This document shows positions 26,455 to 36,416 of a DNA stretch of 64,000 bases, piece by piece. How positions within the stretch are numbered: position 1 is the first letter of the stretch; every line of letters begins with the position of its first letter. A program made the position numbers and the translations under genes. The DNA is taken from NCBI RefSeq assembly GCF_001427785.1, contig NZ_LMHM01000016.1, positions 779,911 through 843,910 on the forward strand, read 5' to 3'. The notes below the pieces were generated by a model. That model saw only the letters and a program-made list of their open reading frames with translations. It did not search any database and had not been told where the DNA came from. The stretch comes from Lysobacter sp. Root690 (GTDB lineage: Bacteria; Pseudomonadota; Gammaproteobacteria; Xanthomonadales; Xanthomonadaceae).

Positions 26455-27168
26455 TCAATCCCGCTTCACCTGCATCCGCTCGAAACTCCCATCCTGGTGA
26501 AACAGCGGCCCCAGCCACGGATGCACGACATCGATGCTGACTTCGAAATGCTCGGCATCCAGATCGCGATGCACCAACACGAAGCGGCCCGGCCAACACA
26601 TCCTGGGCAGCGGCAGGCGCAGACCGCGCCAGTGCAGGAAATAGCCGTTGTCGACGAACACCAGCCGGTTCGGCAGCACTTCCAGCCGCACCCGCATGCC
26701 CAGGCCGCCGCCGAAATGCTCCAGCAATTCGCCGCCCTCGCCCAGGGTCATGCGCGAACGGAAACTGAAAACCTCGTCGACGAAGTGATAGGTGCGGGTC
26801 TTGATCCAGCCCAGACCGCGACGCAAAGGCTGCACGTCGAAGCGAAACGGCACGTTGTCGGCGTTGTGATGCGGCAGCACCCGCGCATAGCGGATCAGGC
26901 GCGCGAATACGCCGCCGAGCCAAGTGCAGCGCACCTGATGCATATTGCCAACGTACTCGGCCTGGGCTTCGCCGGCTCCAAGCGCGAAACGCGCCTGGAT
27001 ATGCGGATGCAGCAGATCCCAGCGTTCGCCGAGCGCGGCGCGCAGCAGCGCGGACAGGTCGTGCACGGCGGGATCACAACGCGTTTTGTCGCGAGAACCG
27101 GCAATGTTGTCGACAGCGGCGCCGTCGACGCGATCGGCCGACAGATCAATTGGATGCAACAGTTCCAT
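26455..27168 (-). CDS. DUF4166 domain protein
   Basis: A 237-residue protein resembling DUF4166 members. Typical segments are LLRAALGERWDLLHPHIQAR, YVGNMHQVRCTWLGGVFARL and RTYHFVDEVFSFRSRM, and it ends with HPWLGPLFHQDGSF. Function is unknown; family members are often fused or adjacent to NAD-dependent epimerase-like proteins, as here. The ATG at 27168 lies inside the 3' end of the upstream TIGR01777 gene (23-base overlap), so it is the third gene of that operon. Confidence 0.8.
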   Translation of the reverse strand: MELLHPIDLSADRVDGAAVDNIAGSRDKTRCDPAVHDLSALLRAALGERWDLLHPHIQARFALGAGEAQAEYVGNMHQVRCTWLGGVFARLIRYARVLPHHNADNVPFRFDVQPLRRGLGWIKTRTYHFVDEVFSFRSRMTLGEGGELLEHFGGGLGMRVRLEVLPNRLVFVDNGYFLHWRGLRLPLPRMCWPGRFVLVHRDLDAEHFEVSIDVVHPWLGPLFHQDGSFERMQVKRD

Positions 27169-28651
27169 GTTGGTCCCTTGGGTGTCCGTCACCCGAATAA
27201 GAAGAACGCAAATCAGGAGTAGGACCGGCGCGCAACGCGCTGGCCAGGTCGGGATGCGCGAAGCGGTAACGTTGATCGAGCAGTCGTCGCGGTTCGACCA
27301 CCGGTCCGTCGAGCAGCATCGTCGCCATCTCGCCCAGAGCCAGGCGCATCGGCCAGGCCGGCATGCGCAACCACGCGGGGCGATGCTGACTGCGTGCGAG
27401 TTCGCGGGTGAATTCGCCCTGAGTGCAGCCGGTCGGCGCGACCAGGTTGTAAGGACCGCGCAGGCCGACGTGTTCGACCGCCTGTTCGACGAACCCCAGC
27501 ACATCGTCCAGATGGACCCAGGCGAACCATTGCTTGCCCGTGCCCAAGGTCGCGCCGGCGCCGAGCGACGCGGCCAGCGACAGCATCGGCAACACCCCGC
27601 CGCTGCGGTGCAGGACCAGGCCCATGCGCATCGTCACCAGGCGCACGCCCTGCTCCGACACCGGCGCCGCGGCGCGCTCCCAGGCGCTGCACAGTTCGCT
27701 GGGGAAATCGCCGCGCAGCGGCGGCGGATCGCGCAGTTCCGGAGCGCTGCGCGCGTGCGCGCCGTACAGCCCGATCGCACTGGCCTGCAGCCACAGCGCC
27801 GGCTTGTTGCGCGAGCGCTCGCACCAAGCGCGCAGTGCATGAGTGGTGTCGATGCGGCTGGCGCGTAGCGCGCGCTTGCGCGCCGGCGACCAGCGCGGCC
27901 CGACCACCGGCGCACCGGCCAGGTTGACCACCACATCGATCGCTTCGTCGTCGCGCAACTGCGCGGTGTCGGCGATGCAGCGCGCGCGTCCGCCGAATTG
28001 CAGGGCGGCGCGGCGCGGATCGCGGCTCAGAATCGTCACCCGATGCCCGCCGGCCAACAGCCCCTCGACCAGCGCGCTGCCGATAAAACCGGTGCCGCCG
28101 CTGATCAGGAAACCGGTCTGCGGATGCTCGGCCAGCAGCGCACGCGGTGCGGGTTCGGCGGCATTGGCGCGCGCGGCCAGGCCATCGCGCACCGCCGACA
28201 AACCTATGCCGAGCGCGGCCGCGGTCAGCGCCCACGACTGCCAACCGTAGGAATGCGCCAGCAAGGCGCTCGGCGCGCTCCAGTCGTCCATCGTCGCCAA
28301 CGCATACACCGCGAACATCGCGCCGCCGTTGACCGCGAGGATGGTGTGCAGCACGCGCTCGGTGCTGGGCAACAGGCGGGTGGCGTCTTCGACCACGAAG
28401 TCCCACAAGGTGATGCCGACCTCGATCAGCACCAGCGCCCACACCGCCGCCAGCCACAGCCCCTGCGGCTGCACCCAGGCGAACACCAGAAACAGGAACC
28501 CGTAGACGAAGCCGCGCGCCGAATGCAGTTTCAGCTCCAGCGCGGCGCTACGGCGGTTGGCGAGTTTTTCCATCAACTCGTGATGAGCGATGGTGTCGAT
28601 CGCGCCCAACACGATCTGCAACAACAGCAATGCGATGAACAAGCGTTCCAT
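27146..28651 (-). CDS. TIGR01777-family epimerase with N-terminal membrane domain
   Basis: A 501-residue fusion. The N-terminal 165 residues have four or five membrane helices (IALLLLQIVLGAIDTIAHHE, GFVYGFLFLVFAWV and others). The rest is a YfcH/TIGR01777 short-chain dehydrogenase-like domain with the nucleotide motif ISGGTGFIGSALVEGLL. It also has QASAIGLYG in the catalytic region and a C-terminal DUF1731-like end (RRLLDQRYRFAHPDLASAL). The enzyme activity is unknown. It starts 12 bases after the DCC gene and overlaps the DUF4166 gene. Confidence 0.9.
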   Translation of the reverse strand: MERLFIALLLLQIVLGAIDTIAHHELMEKLANRRSAALELKLHSARGFVYGFLFLVFAWVQPQGLWLAAVWALVLIEVGITLWDFVVEDATRLLPSTERVLHTILAVNGGAMFAVYALATMDDWSAPSALLAHSYGWQSWALTAAALGIGLSAVRDGLAARANAAEPAPRALLAEHPQTGFLISGGTGFIGSALVEGLLAGGHRVTILSRDPRRAALQFGGRARCIADTAQLRDDEAIDVVVNLAGAPVVGPRWSPARKRALRASRIDTTHALRAWCERSRNKPALWLQASAIGLYGAHARSAPELRDPPPLRGDFPSELCSAWERAAAPVSEQGVRLVTMRMGLVLHRSGGVLPMLSLAASLGAGATLGTGKQWFAWVHLDDVLGFVEQAVEHVGLRGPYNLVAPTGCTQGEFTRELARSQHRPAWLRMPAWPMRLALGEMATMLLDGPVVEPRRLLDQRYRFAHPDLASALRAGPTPDLRSSYSGDGHPRDQHGTVASN

Positions 28652-28663
28652 GACGCGCCTCGC

Positions 28664-29110
28664 TCAATAGTGGGTCGGGCAGCGGCCGTCGTCGCAGCGC
28701 GGGCCGGGCTCGTGGCCGGCTTCGCGGAAACCGAGCCAGCGCGACACGCGGTGCCGGTTCGGCGCGATCCAGCGGTAGGCGCGCGCGGCCATGCGTCCGG
28801 CGCCGGGCACGCGCAACGGCCAGGTCAGCCAGCCCAGGCCGACCGCGCGGTAGGCCTCGGCGATACCGGGTACGCCGATGCGCCATTCGCCTTCGGCGGT
28901 GCGCACGTGCAGGGCGTTGCGCATCGCCTCCAGCGGGAAGCCCCACTGCGCCGCATCGAAGTCCGGCGCGGCGATGTCGACCAGTTGCAGGCGGCCATGG
29001 CGATCGCGCGCCTTGAGCCGGTGCATCTCGGTGCGGCACAAGGGGCAGGCGCGGTCGTACAGGGCGACGACGGGGGCGATGCTCGGTTCGGGGATCAGGT
29101 TGTTCTTCAT
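28664..29110 (-). CDS. DCC-family thiol-disulfide-oxidoreductase-like protein (DUF393)
   Basis: A 148-residue DCC protein. The family motif appears as ALYDRACPLCRTEMHRLKARD near residues 16-36, keeping the CxxC (CPLC); YDRAC replaces the usual YDGxC. It also has AWPL-like GLGWLTWPLRVPG and a Cys-rich C-terminus (RCDDGRCPTHY). It is the first gene of the operon leading into the TIGR01777 and DUF4166 genes. A 20-bp operator palindrome shared with the gbsR-like gene lies 18 bases upstream of its ATG. Confidence 0.88.
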   Translation of the reverse strand: MKNNLIPEPSIAPVVALYDRACPLCRTEMHRLKARDRHGRLQLVDIAAPDFDAAQWGFPLEAMRNALHVRTAEGEWRIGVPGIAEAYRAVGLGWLTWPLRVPGAGRMAARAYRWIAPNRHRVSRWLGFREAGHEPGPRCDDGRCPTHY

Positions 29111-29127
29111 GATCGGCCTCTACTGTT

Positions 29128-29147
29128 ATTTCGGTAATTACAGAAAT
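29128..29147 (-). promoter_or_regulatory. Operator candidate for the GbsR-type regulator, site 1
   Basis: ATTTCGGT-AATT-ACAGAAAT: two 8-bp arms with a 4-base spacer and one arm mismatch, upstream of the DCC operon. It matches site 2 (29859-29878) in arm sequence and geometry. Confidence 0.7.
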
Positions 29148-29175
29148 TAATAAGCAAAAAAACGCCGGCGCGCCG

Positions 29176-29847
29176 CTAGGACGGGCGATCGCCGGGCGTA
29201 TCGGTGTGGGTGGCGTCGTGCGTGTCGGTCGCGGGTTCGAGGTCGTCCTCGAACAGCACGCCGTGGCCAGTCGCGGCCTGCGGCGCCGGCAGAGGTTTGA
29301 CCGGGCCGCGCACGTACTGCTGGATGCGCGCGCCCATCTTCAGCAGCTTGATCAGGGTCTTGGGATCGAGCCGGTTCATCTCGTCGATCCAGCTGGTGCC
29401 GGTCTCCATGAACTCCAGCACCTCGCGCATGCGCACCAGGGTGCGCTGGTCGCGCGGATCGTTCTGGTCCGGCGCCACTTCGGCGTTGGCGCCGTCGAGC
29501 ACGGCGGTGCGCAGCATGCTCAGGGTCGGCTCGATTTCGCGACGGCGACGCTCCTGCACCACCGCGCGGAAGATGTCCCACACGTCCTTGTAGGTCTCGA
29601 AGTGATCGCGGCGGTCGCCGAGCACGTGGGTGACCCGGGCGAGGTTCCAGCTCTGCAGTTCCTTGAGGCTGGTGCTGACGTTGGAACGGGCCAGGTTGAG
29701 GGTCTCGCAGATCTCGTCGGCGGTGATCGCCCGTTCGCTGAGGAACAGCAGCGCATGGATCTGGGCCACGGTGCGGTTGACGCCCCAACGGCTGCCCATC
29801 TCGCCCCAGTGCAGGATGAAACGTTCTTGGAGCGGACTGAGCGACAT
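29176..29847 (-). CDS. GbsR/MarR-family transcriptional regulator
   Basis: A 223-residue winged-helix regulator. The DNA-binding region is NRTVAQIHALLFLSERAITA followed by EICETLNLARSNVSTSLKEL, which is characteristic of GbsR-type proteins. A helical dimerisation region and an acidic, variable C-terminal tail follow. It lies just upstream of, and in the same direction as, the DCC-TIGR01777-DUF4166 operon. Near-identical palindromes precede both, so autorepression and control of that operon are likely. The effector is unknown. Confidence 0.92.
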   Translation of the reverse strand: MSLSPLQERFILHWGEMGSRWGVNRTVAQIHALLFLSERAITADEICETLNLARSNVSTSLKELQSWNLARVTHVLGDRRDHFETYKDVWDIFRAVVQERRRREIEPTLSMLRTAVLDGANAEVAPDQNDPRDQRTLVRMREVLEFMETGTSWIDEMNRLDPKTLIKLLKMGARIQQYVRGPVKPLPAPQAATGHGVLFEDDLEPATDTHDATHTDTPGDRPS

Positions 29848-29858
29848 GGACTTCTCTT

Positions 29859-29878
29859 ATTTCTGTTTAGACAGAAAT
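29859..29878 (-). promoter_or_regulatory. Operator candidate for the GbsR-type regulator, site 2
   Basis: ATTTCTGT-TTAG-ACAGAAAT: perfect 8-bp arms with a 4-base spacer, 11 bases upstream of the regulator's ATG. Same arms and spacing as the site before the DCC operon. Confidence 0.75.
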
Positions 29879-29937
29879 TAAAGAAGTAACCGGAACGAGT
29901 CAATACGTCGCAGCCCCGTTCGTCGGAAATCGCGCCC

Positions 29938-29966
29938 CTGTAGGAGCGGCGCGAGCCGCAACCGCG
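29938..29966. repeat. Single REP-like element
   Basis: TGTAGGAGCGGCGCGAGCCG with a GGCGCGAGCC core matches the extragenic GTAGGAGCGG-type element widespread in pseudomonads and xanthomonads. The rest of 29880-30170 shows nothing else. Confidence 0.7.
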
Positions 29967-30175
29967 CCACAACGACCACTGGCGCCAGCCACAAACCGAA
30001 CTCATCTACATGATCCATAAGGATTTATTCAACCACAGACGCCACGCCCCAGCGCCGCAATTCGATCTCACCCCGCGAGACCCCATCCCCGCAATCTCCA
30101 CCGAACTCACAGCCGCCCCCTCGCCCCACCATCCGTCGGCTGCATCCGGCAAGTCTTACCGGCACATCTTTTTAT

Positions 30176-30189
30176 TACTAATATTAGTA
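30176..30189 (+). promoter_or_regulatory. LexA-type operator overlapping the lexA start region
   Basis: The perfect palindrome TACTAATATTAGTA ends one base before the ATG at 30191. It resembles the TTAGTA-type boxes of xanthomonad LexA and sits where autorepression is expected. No Shine-Dalgarno sequence exists between box and ATG. Confidence 0.7.
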
Positions 30190-30190
30190 C

Positions 30191-30814
30191 ATGAGCCTGA
30201 CCGACCTCCGCCGCGCCCTCCTCGCCTACCTGCGCGAACGCATCGCCGCCGACGGCATGCCGCCGTCGCAGCAGGAGATCGCCGCCCACTTCGGTTTCCG
30301 CCAGAACCGTTCGGCCGGCTACCACCTGCAGGCCTTGCAGGCACAGGGACTGATCGAACTGCTGCCGGGCCGCGCGCGCGGCATCCGTCTGATCGATGTC
30401 GAGCAACCCCGAGCCACCGGGCGCGACAACACCCGCCTGGAACTGCCGATCCTCGGCCGGGTCGCCGCCGGCCCGCCGATCGGCGCCGATGCCGAGGCCG
30501 AAACCCATGTGCTGATCGATCGCCTGCTGTTCTCGCCGCGCCCGGATTACCTGCTGCGGGTCAAGGGCGATTCGATGCGCGAGGACGGCATCTTCGACGG
30601 CGATCTGGTCGCCGTGCATCGCACCCGCGACGCGCGCAACGGCCAGACCGTGGTCGCGCGCATCGCCGACGAAATCACCATCAAGCGCCTGCGCATCGAC
30701 GCCGACGGCATCGCCCTGCTGCCGCGCAATCCCGACTACGCGCCGATCCTGATCGCGGCCGACGCCGACTTCGCGATCGAAGGCATTTACTGCGGCCTGG
30801 TGCGCCGGGGCTGA
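30191..30814 (+). CDS. lexA: LexA repressor (second-type LexA of the imuAB-dnaE2 cassette)
   Basis: A 207-residue SOS repressor. The N-terminal winged helix contains PPSQQEIAAHFGFRQNRSAG in the recognition region. The self-cleavage Ala-Gly is in GRVAAGPPIG, the catalytic Ser is in VKGDSMRED, and the Lys is in DEITIKRL. On DNA damage, RecA filaments trigger autocleavage and derepress the downstream cassette. Its neighbours imuA, imuB and dnaE2 follow with gaps of 4, 10 and -4 bases. Because many xanthomonads carry two LexA proteins, this may be the cassette-specific one. The box abutting the ATG suggests leaderless or very short-leader translation. Confidence 0.93.
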   Translation: MSLTDLRRALLAYLRERIAADGMPPSQQEIAAHFGFRQNRSAGYHLQALQAQGLIELLPGRARGIRLIDVEQPRATGRDNTRLELPILGRVAAGPPIGADAEAETHVLIDRLLFSPRPDYLLRVKGDSMREDGIFDGDLVAVHRTRDARNGQTVVARIADEITIKRLRIDADGIALLPRNPDYAPILIAADADFAIEGIYCGLVRRG

Positions 30815-30818
30815 TCGA

Positions 30819-31691
30819 ATGGGCAAGCTCATCGCCCTCGACAGCCTGATCAGTTCGCGCCGGGTCTGGCGCGGGCAATCGCCGAACCTCGCGCCGTCGG
30901 CGCAACCGACCGGACACGCCGCGCTCGATGCCGCGTTGCCGATCGGCGGCTGGCCCGAGGCCGCGTTGACCGAACTGCTGCTGCCCAATGCCGGCGTCGG
31001 CGAACTCGAACTGCTGTGGCCGACCCTGGCGCGTCTGTCGCAAGCGCAAGACGGCGGCATGATCGTACTGGTCGATCCGCCGTACCTGCCCTACCCGGCC
31101 GCGTGGCGCGACGCCGGCGTCGCCCTGCCGCGGCTGCAGATCATCCGCGCGCGCCATCGCGATGCGCTATGGGCGGCCGAGCAATGCCTGCGCTCGGGTG
31201 CCTGCGCCGCGGTGCTGTGCTGGCCGCAGCGCGCCGACGATCGCGTCCTGCGTCGTCTGCAGGTCGCCGCCGAAACCGGCCAATGCCTCGGCTTCGCCCT
31301 GCGCGACATGGCCGCCGCGCGCAATCCCTCGCCGGCGGCGTTGCGCATCGCGATCGACAGCTCGCCGCGGCAACTGCGCGTGCTCAAATGCCGCGGCGGC
31401 AATGCGCCGAGCAAGCCGATCGCGTTCGCGCATGCGAGCCATGCGCAAGCCATGCCGGTGCGAAGCGACGCGATACGCATCGAAGCCGCGCCGGTCGAAC
31501 GCGGCGGCATCGCAGCGATCACGCCGCTTCGCAACGATCGCCAGCGCGTCGCCGCCACGCCGGTCGCGGCGCTGCGAGTCGAGCACAACGCAGCCAATCG
31601 AGAGCCCCTCGATCAAACCCCGCTCGCGCCGCGCGACCCGCTCCAGCCAGCGCGCCCCGCACCCGCGCTGACCCTGCTGCAACCGCGCTGA
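30819..31691 (+). CDS. imuA: ImuA, RecA-like mutagenesis accessory protein
   Basis: A 290-residue RecA/SulA-like protein of the translesion cassette. The N-terminal region ALDAALPIGGWPEAALTELL and GVGELELLWPTLARLS follow the RecA fold, but there is no Walker A sequence, as expected. The C-terminal 90 residues are Ala/Arg/Pro-rich and low in complexity. It works with ImuB and DnaE2 in damage-induced mutagenesis. It starts 4 bases after lexA. Confidence 0.9.
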   Translation: MGKLIALDSLISSRRVWRGQSPNLAPSAQPTGHAALDAALPIGGWPEAALTELLLPNAGVGELELLWPTLARLSQAQDGGMIVLVDPPYLPYPAAWRDAGVALPRLQIIRARHRDALWAAEQCLRSGACAAVLCWPQRADDRVLRRLQVAAETGQCLGFALRDMAAARNPSPAALRIAIDSSPRQLRVLKCRGGNAPSKPIAFAHASHAQAMPVRSDAIRIEAAPVERGGIAAITPLRNDRQRVAATPVAALRVEHNAANREPLDQTPLAPRDPLQPARPAPALTLLQPR

Positions 31692-31701
31692 GCCCGACCT
31701 C

Positions 31702-33150
31702 ATGCGCTGGGCCTGCCTGCTGCTGCCGCAATTGGCGATGGACGTGGTCCTTCGCAATCACCCGCACCCCGAGCGCGCCTTGGTGCTGGTCGACGGGCCG
31801 CATGCGCGTCGCCGTCTGTACGCAGTCAACGAAGCCGCGCGTGCGATGGGGCTCAAGCCGAACATGCCGTTGATCGCGGCGCAGGCCATCGTCGACGGCT
31901 TCCAGACCGTCGAACACGACCCCGCCGCGGTCGAACACGCGCGCGGTCTGCTCGCCGCCTGGGCCTACGGCTACAGCTCGCAGGTCAGCACCGAATTCAC
32001 GCATGCGCTGGTGTTCGAGATCGGCCGCAGCCGCAGCCTGTTCGGCGCCTGGCCGGAATTGCGCCAGCGCCTGGCCGCGGAACTGCGCGAACTCGGTTTC
32101 CGCCACCGCATGGCCGCTGCGCCCAATCCGCAGGCCGCGCGCGCGCTGACCAATATCCGCGACGGTTTGTTTTTCGACGACGACATGCTGATTCCGGCGC
32201 TGGCGAAGATGCCGCTTGAGCGCTGCGGCTTCGACGCCGACACGGTGCAGGCGCTGCAACGCATGGGCCTGCGCCGGCTCGGCGCGGTCCAGGCGCTGCC
32301 GCGCGCGCCGCTGGCGCGACGTTTCGGTCAGCACGTGCTGAACCATCTGGACGCGCTGCACGGCGCGGCGACCCCGCTGCTGACCTATTTCCAGCCGCCC
32401 GACGCTTTCGATGCACGCATCGAACTCGGCCACGAAGTCGAATCCAGTCAGGCGCTGCTGTTCCCGCTGCGCCGGCTCACCGCCGATCTGGCCGCGTATC
32501 TGTCCGGCCGCGACGGCGGCGTCGAACGCTTCACCCTGATCCTCGAACACGAACGCCATCCGCATCGCCCGCAGTTGCCGCACAGCGAAGTCGCGGTCGG
32601 CCTGCTCGCGCCCGAGCGCGACGCGGCGATGCTGTTCGAACTCGCGCGTGGGCGGCTGCAGCAGGCGCGGATTCCCGCGCCGGTGGTCGGCCTGCGCCTG
32701 CTCGCCGAACAACTGCCACCGTTCGTGCCGGCCAGCCGCGACCTGTTCGATCCGCGCCCGCAGCAGGCGCTGCCCTGGGCGCAATTGCGCGAACGACTGC
32801 GCGCGCGACTCGGCGACGACGGCGTGCAGGGCTTGGTCGTGCATCCCGATCACCGTCCCGAACGCGCCTGGCGCAACGTGTCGGGCGATGCGCCGGCGCG
32901 TTCGAACAAAACCGTTTCGACGCCGACGAATACGACCCGCCCGGGCTGGCTGCTGATCGAACCCGAACCGCTGCGCGAACCGCTTGCGCGCATTCTCGCC
33001 GGCCCCGAACGCATCGAATCGGGCTGGTGGGATCAGGACGACGTGCGCCGCGACTACTACCTGGTCGAGACCGCCAAAGGCCAACGCGCCTGGGCCTATC
33101 GCGATGCCGGCGGCGACGGCGCGCTGACCTTGCACGGCTGGTTCGCATGA
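31702..33150 (+). CDS. imuB: ImuB, inactive Y-family polymerase-like protein
   Basis: A 482-residue Y-family homologue. The N-terminus [20 protein letters not shown] and [20 protein letters not shown] match the family fold. The acidic residues of active polymerases are missing; the palm motif reads [12 protein letters not shown] instead of SIDE. It therefore acts as a clamp-binding adapter that brings DnaE2 to lesions. A HhH region ([20 protein letters not shown]) and a long C-terminal domain follow. It overlaps dnaE2 by four bases (ATGA). Confidence 0.93.
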   Translation: MRWACLLLPQLAMDVVLRNHPHPERALVLVDGPHARRRLYAVNEAARAMGLKPNMPLIAAQAIVDGFQTVEHDPAAVEHARGLLAAWAYGYSSQVSTEFTHALVFEIGRSRSLFGAWPELRQRLAAELRELGFRHRMAAAPNPQAARALTNIRDGLFFDDDMLIPALAKMPLERCGFDADTVQALQRMGLRRLGAVQALPRAPLARRFGQHVLNHLDALHGAATPLLTYFQPPDAFDARIELGHEVESSQALLFPLRRLTADLAAYLSGRDGGVERFTLILEHERHPHRPQLPHSEVAVGLLAPERDAAMLFELARGRLQQARIPAPVVGLRLLAEQLPPFVPASRDLFDPRPQQALPWAQLRERLRARLGDDGVQGLVVHPDHRPERAWRNVSGDAPARSNKTVSTPTNTTRPGWLLIEPEPLREPLARILAGPERIESGWWDQDDVRRDYYLVETAKGQRAWAYRDAGGDGALTLHGWFA

Positions 33151-36100
33151 ACGCGGCGCGGCCGACGGCCTCATCCGCCCTGCCCGAGTACGCCGAGCTG
33201 CATTGCCTGTCGGCTTTCAGTTTCCAACGTGGCGCATCGCTCGCCGACGAACTGTTCGATCGCGCCCAGGCCTTGGGCTACCGCGCGCTGGCGATCACCG
33301 ACGAATGCACGCTGGCCGGGATCGTGCGCGCCTGGCAAGCGTCGCAACGCACCGGGCTGGCATTGATCGTCGGCAGCGAGTTCCGCATCGAAAACGGGCC
33401 GAAACTGGTGCTCTTGGTCACCGGTTCGCCCGCCTACACCGACCTGTGCCGCCTGATCACCATCGCGCGCCGACGCGCGAAGAAAGGCGAATACCGCTGC
33501 CTGATCGAGGACGTCGAGGCGCACAGCGCGAACCTGCTGGCGCTGTGGCTGCCCGACGGCGGCAGCGACGACGACCGGCATGCGCAATGGTTGCGAACCC
33601 ATTTCGCCGATCGCGCCTGGGTCGCGGTCGAGCTGCATCGCAGCCACGACGACGACGCGCGCCTGGCCGCGCTCACGCAACTGGCCGCGCGTCACGGCCT
33701 GCCCACGGTCGCCGCCGGCGACGTGCATATGCACGAGCGCGCGCGCCGCCCGCTGCAGGACGTATTGAGCGCGATCCGCCACCACACCACCGTCGCCGAA
33801 GCCGGCGACCGCCTGTTTCCCAACGGTGAGCGGCACCTGCGCATCCGCAAGGCGCTCAAGGCGATCTATCCCGAAGCGATGCTCGCGCAGACCGTGCGCA
33901 TCGCCGAGCGCTGCATCGGTTTCGATCTCAAGCGCGGCATCGATTACCACTACCCGAACGAACTGGTGCCGGCTGGCGAAACCGCGAAAAGCTGGCTGCC
34001 CAAGCTGGTCGCGAGCGGCGCGGCTAAGCGCTGGCCGAATGGCGTTCCCGTCAACGCGCTTCAACAGATTCAACACGAGCTGACGATCATCGGAAAGTTG
34101 CACTACGAGTCGTACTTCCTGACCGTATACGACATCGTCGAATACGCGCGATCTGAGAATATCCTGTGCCAGGGCCGCGGCTCGGCCGCGAACTCGGTCG
34201 TGTGTTACGCGCTGGGCATCACCGAGATCGACCCGATCCGCATGGGCATGCTGTTCGAGCGCTTCATGTCCGAGGAGCGCAAAGAGCCGCCCGACATCGA
34301 CGTGGATTTCGAACACGAACGGCGCGAAGAAGTCCTGCAGTACGTATTCAACCGCTACGGCCGCGAGCGCGCGGCGCTGACCGCGGTGGCGATCAGCTAT
34401 CGCGGCCGCAGCGCGATCCGCAACGTCGCCGCGGCCCTGGGCATGCCGCAGGACCAGATCAGCGAACTCGCGCGCACCCTCGACCGCTGGAGCGAAGGCG
34501 TGCCGTTGCCCGAGCAATTGCGTGAACGCGGCCTAGACCCGGAATCGCCGCAGCTACGCAACGTGCTGGGACTGACCGCGATCCTGGTCGAAAACGGTTT
34601 TCCGCGGCATCTGTCGCAGCATCCGGGCGGCTTCGTGATTTCCGAGCGGCCGCTGCACACACTGGTGCCGGTCGAGAACGCGGCGATGGACGATCGCACC
34701 ATCGTGCAGTGGGACAAGGACGATCTCGACGCGATGGGCCTGCTCAAGGTCGATTGTCTCGCCCTGGGCATGCTGACCGCGGTGCGCAAGACCCTGGCCT
34801 CGCTGGAAACCCAGGGCATTCGCGGCCTCGACATGGCGACGATCATGGATCTCGGCGACGATGCGGATGTCTACGACATGATCTGCAAGGCCGACACCGT
34901 CGGCGTGTTCCAGATCGAATCGCGCGCGCAGATGTCGATGCTGCCGCGCTTGAGGCCGCGGAATTTCTACGACCTGGTGATCGAGATCGCGATCGTGCGG
35001 CCCGGGCCGATCCAGGGCGATATGGTCAATCCGTATCTGCGTCGCCGCAAAGGATTGGAGCCGGTCGAATATCCATCGGAAGCCCTGAAAAAAGTTTTGT
35101 CGCGAACGCTCGGCGTGCCTCTGTTCCAGGAACAGGTCATGCAGATCGCCATCGTCGCGGCCGACTACACACCCGGCGAAGCCGATCAATTGCGTCGCTG
35201 CATGGCGGCCTGGAAGCGACATGGCGGCTTGGAACCGCATCGCGAAAAACTGTTTAAGGGAATGATAAAAAACAACTACACCGAAGACTTCGCCCACCGC
35301 ATCTTCGAACAGATCAAGGGCTTCGGCAGCTACGGCTTCCCCGAATCGCACGCGGCCAGCTTCGCTTTGATCGCCTACGTCAGCTGCTGGCTCAAGCACT
35401 ACCATCCGGCCGCGTTCGCCTGCGGCATCATCAACTCGATGCCGATGGGCTTCTACACCCACGGCCAGATCCTGCAGGACGCGCGCCGCAACGGCGTCAC
35501 CGTGCTGCCAGTCGACGTGCGCTACAGCGATTGGGACTGCACCCTGGAAAGCATTCCCGGCGGCAGCGGCAACAAGCATCCGCACGCGATCCGCATGGGC
35601 TTGCGTTTGATCGGCGGCTTCGACGAAGCCTCGGCCGACCGCATCAGCGACGCGCGCGCGCGCGCGCCGTGGCGCGATGTCGAGGACCTGTGCATGCGCG
35701 CGGCGATCGACCCGCGCGTGCGCGCCCTGCTCGCCGACGCGGGCGCCCTGCGCGCGCTCGCGGGCCATCGCCATCGCGCGCGTTGGGCGGTGGCGGGCGT
35801 CGACACCCAGCTGCCGCTGTTCGCCGGTGTCGCCCGCGATGAAGTGAAAGTGGCGTTGCCGTTACCGACCGCTGGCGAAGACGTGCAGGCCGACTACGCC
35901 CTGCTCGGCACCACGCTCGGGCGGCATCCGCTGTCGCTGTTGCGCAGCGCCCTGCACGCTCGCCATTGCCGGCGCTCCTCGCAATTGCACAAGACCGCGC
36001 ACGGCAGTCAGGTACGTTTCGCCGGCCTGGTGACCGTGCGCCAGCAACCCGAAACCTCCAGCGGCGTCACCTTCCTGAGCCTGGAAGACGAAGACGGCAT

Positions 36101-36287
36101 GGTCAACGCCGTGGTCTGGCGCGACCTCGCCCAACGCCAACGCCGGGTCCTGGTCGAATCGCGACTGATGGCGATCGACGGCCGCCTGGAACGCGTCGAC
36201 GGCGTCCAGCACATCATCGCCTCGCGCATGGAAGACCTGACCGCGCTGCTGGGTAGCCTGAGTACGCGGTCGCGGGATTTTCATTGA
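33147..36287 (+). CDS. dnaE2: Error-prone DNA polymerase DnaE2
   Basis: A 1046-residue C-family polymerase for translesion synthesis. The PHP domain begins [17 protein letters not shown], with [12 protein letters not shown]. Catalytic-core motifs include [20 protein letters not shown] and [19 protein letters not shown] with the metal-binding Asp pair. [12 protein letters not shown], a helix-hairpin-helix region and a C-terminal OB fold ([20 protein letters not shown]) are also present. It is the last gene of the SOS cassette and stops before a bidirectional terminator. The start ATG overlaps the imuB stop; the long frame upstream is a shadow of imuB. Confidence 0.96.
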   Translation: MNAARPTASSALPEYAELHCLSAFSFQRGASLADELFDRAQALGYRALAITDECTLAGIVRAWQASQRTGLALIVGSEFRIENGPKLVLLVTGSPAYTDLCRLITIARRRAKKGEYRCLIEDVEAHSANLLALWLPDGGSDDDRHAQWLRTHFADRAWVAVELHRSHDDDARLAALTQLAARHGLPTVAAGDVHMHERARRPLQDVLSAIRHHTTVAEAGDRLFPNGERHLRIRKALKAIYPEAMLAQTVRIAERCIGFDLKRGIDYHYPNELVPAGETAKSWLPKLVASGAAKRWPNGVPVNALQQIQHELTIIGKLHYESYFLTVYDIVEYARSENILCQGRGSAANSVVCYALGITEIDPIRMGMLFERFMSEERKEPPDIDVDFEHERREEVLQYVFNRYGRERAALTAVAISYRGRSAIRNVAAALGMPQDQISELARTLDRWSEGVPLPEQLRERGLDPESPQLRNVLGLTAILVENGFPRHLSQHPGGFVISERPLHTLVPVENAAMDDRTIVQWDKDDLDAMGLLKVDCLALGMLTAVRKTLASLETQGIRGLDMATIMDLGDDADVYDMICKADTVGVFQIESRAQMSMLPRLRPRNFYDLVIEIAIVRPGPIQGDMVNPYLRRRKGLEPVEYPSEALKKVLSRTLGVPLFQEQVMQIAIVAADYTPGEADQLRRCMAAWKRHGGLEPHREKLFKGMIKNNYTEDFAHRIFEQIKGFGSYGFPESHAASFALIAYVSCWLKHYHPAAFACGIINSMPMGFYTHGQILQDARRNGVTVLPVDVRYSDWDCTLESIPGGSGNKHPHAIRMGLRLIGGFDEASADRISDARARAPWRDVEDLCMRAAIDPRVRALLADAGALRALAGHRHRARWAVAGVDTQLPLFAGVARDEVKVALPLPTAGEDVQADYALLGTTLGRHPLSLLRSALHARHCRRSSQLHKTAHGSQVRFAGLVTVRQQPETSSGVTFLSLEDEDGMVNAVVWRDLAQRQRRVLVESRLMAIDGRLERVDGVQHIIASRMEDLTALLGSLSTRSRDFH

Positions 36288-36368
36288 AGCGAAGTCGCGC
36301 TTCGGATCACGGCTCCAGCCTTGCCTGTTGACGGCTACGGAGTGATGCATCCCCTTTCGCACAAAGCA

Positions 36369-36394
36369 AAGCCGCGGCACGAGGCCGCGGCTTT
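36369..36394. terminator. Bidirectional terminator between dnaE2 and the DUF4189 operon
   Basis: AAGCCGCGGC-ACGAG-GCCGCGGCTT with A-run and T-run flanks serves both converging transcripts. Confidence 0.88.
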
Positions 36395-36416
36395 TACCTG
36401 CAAACAATTGAGTTGC

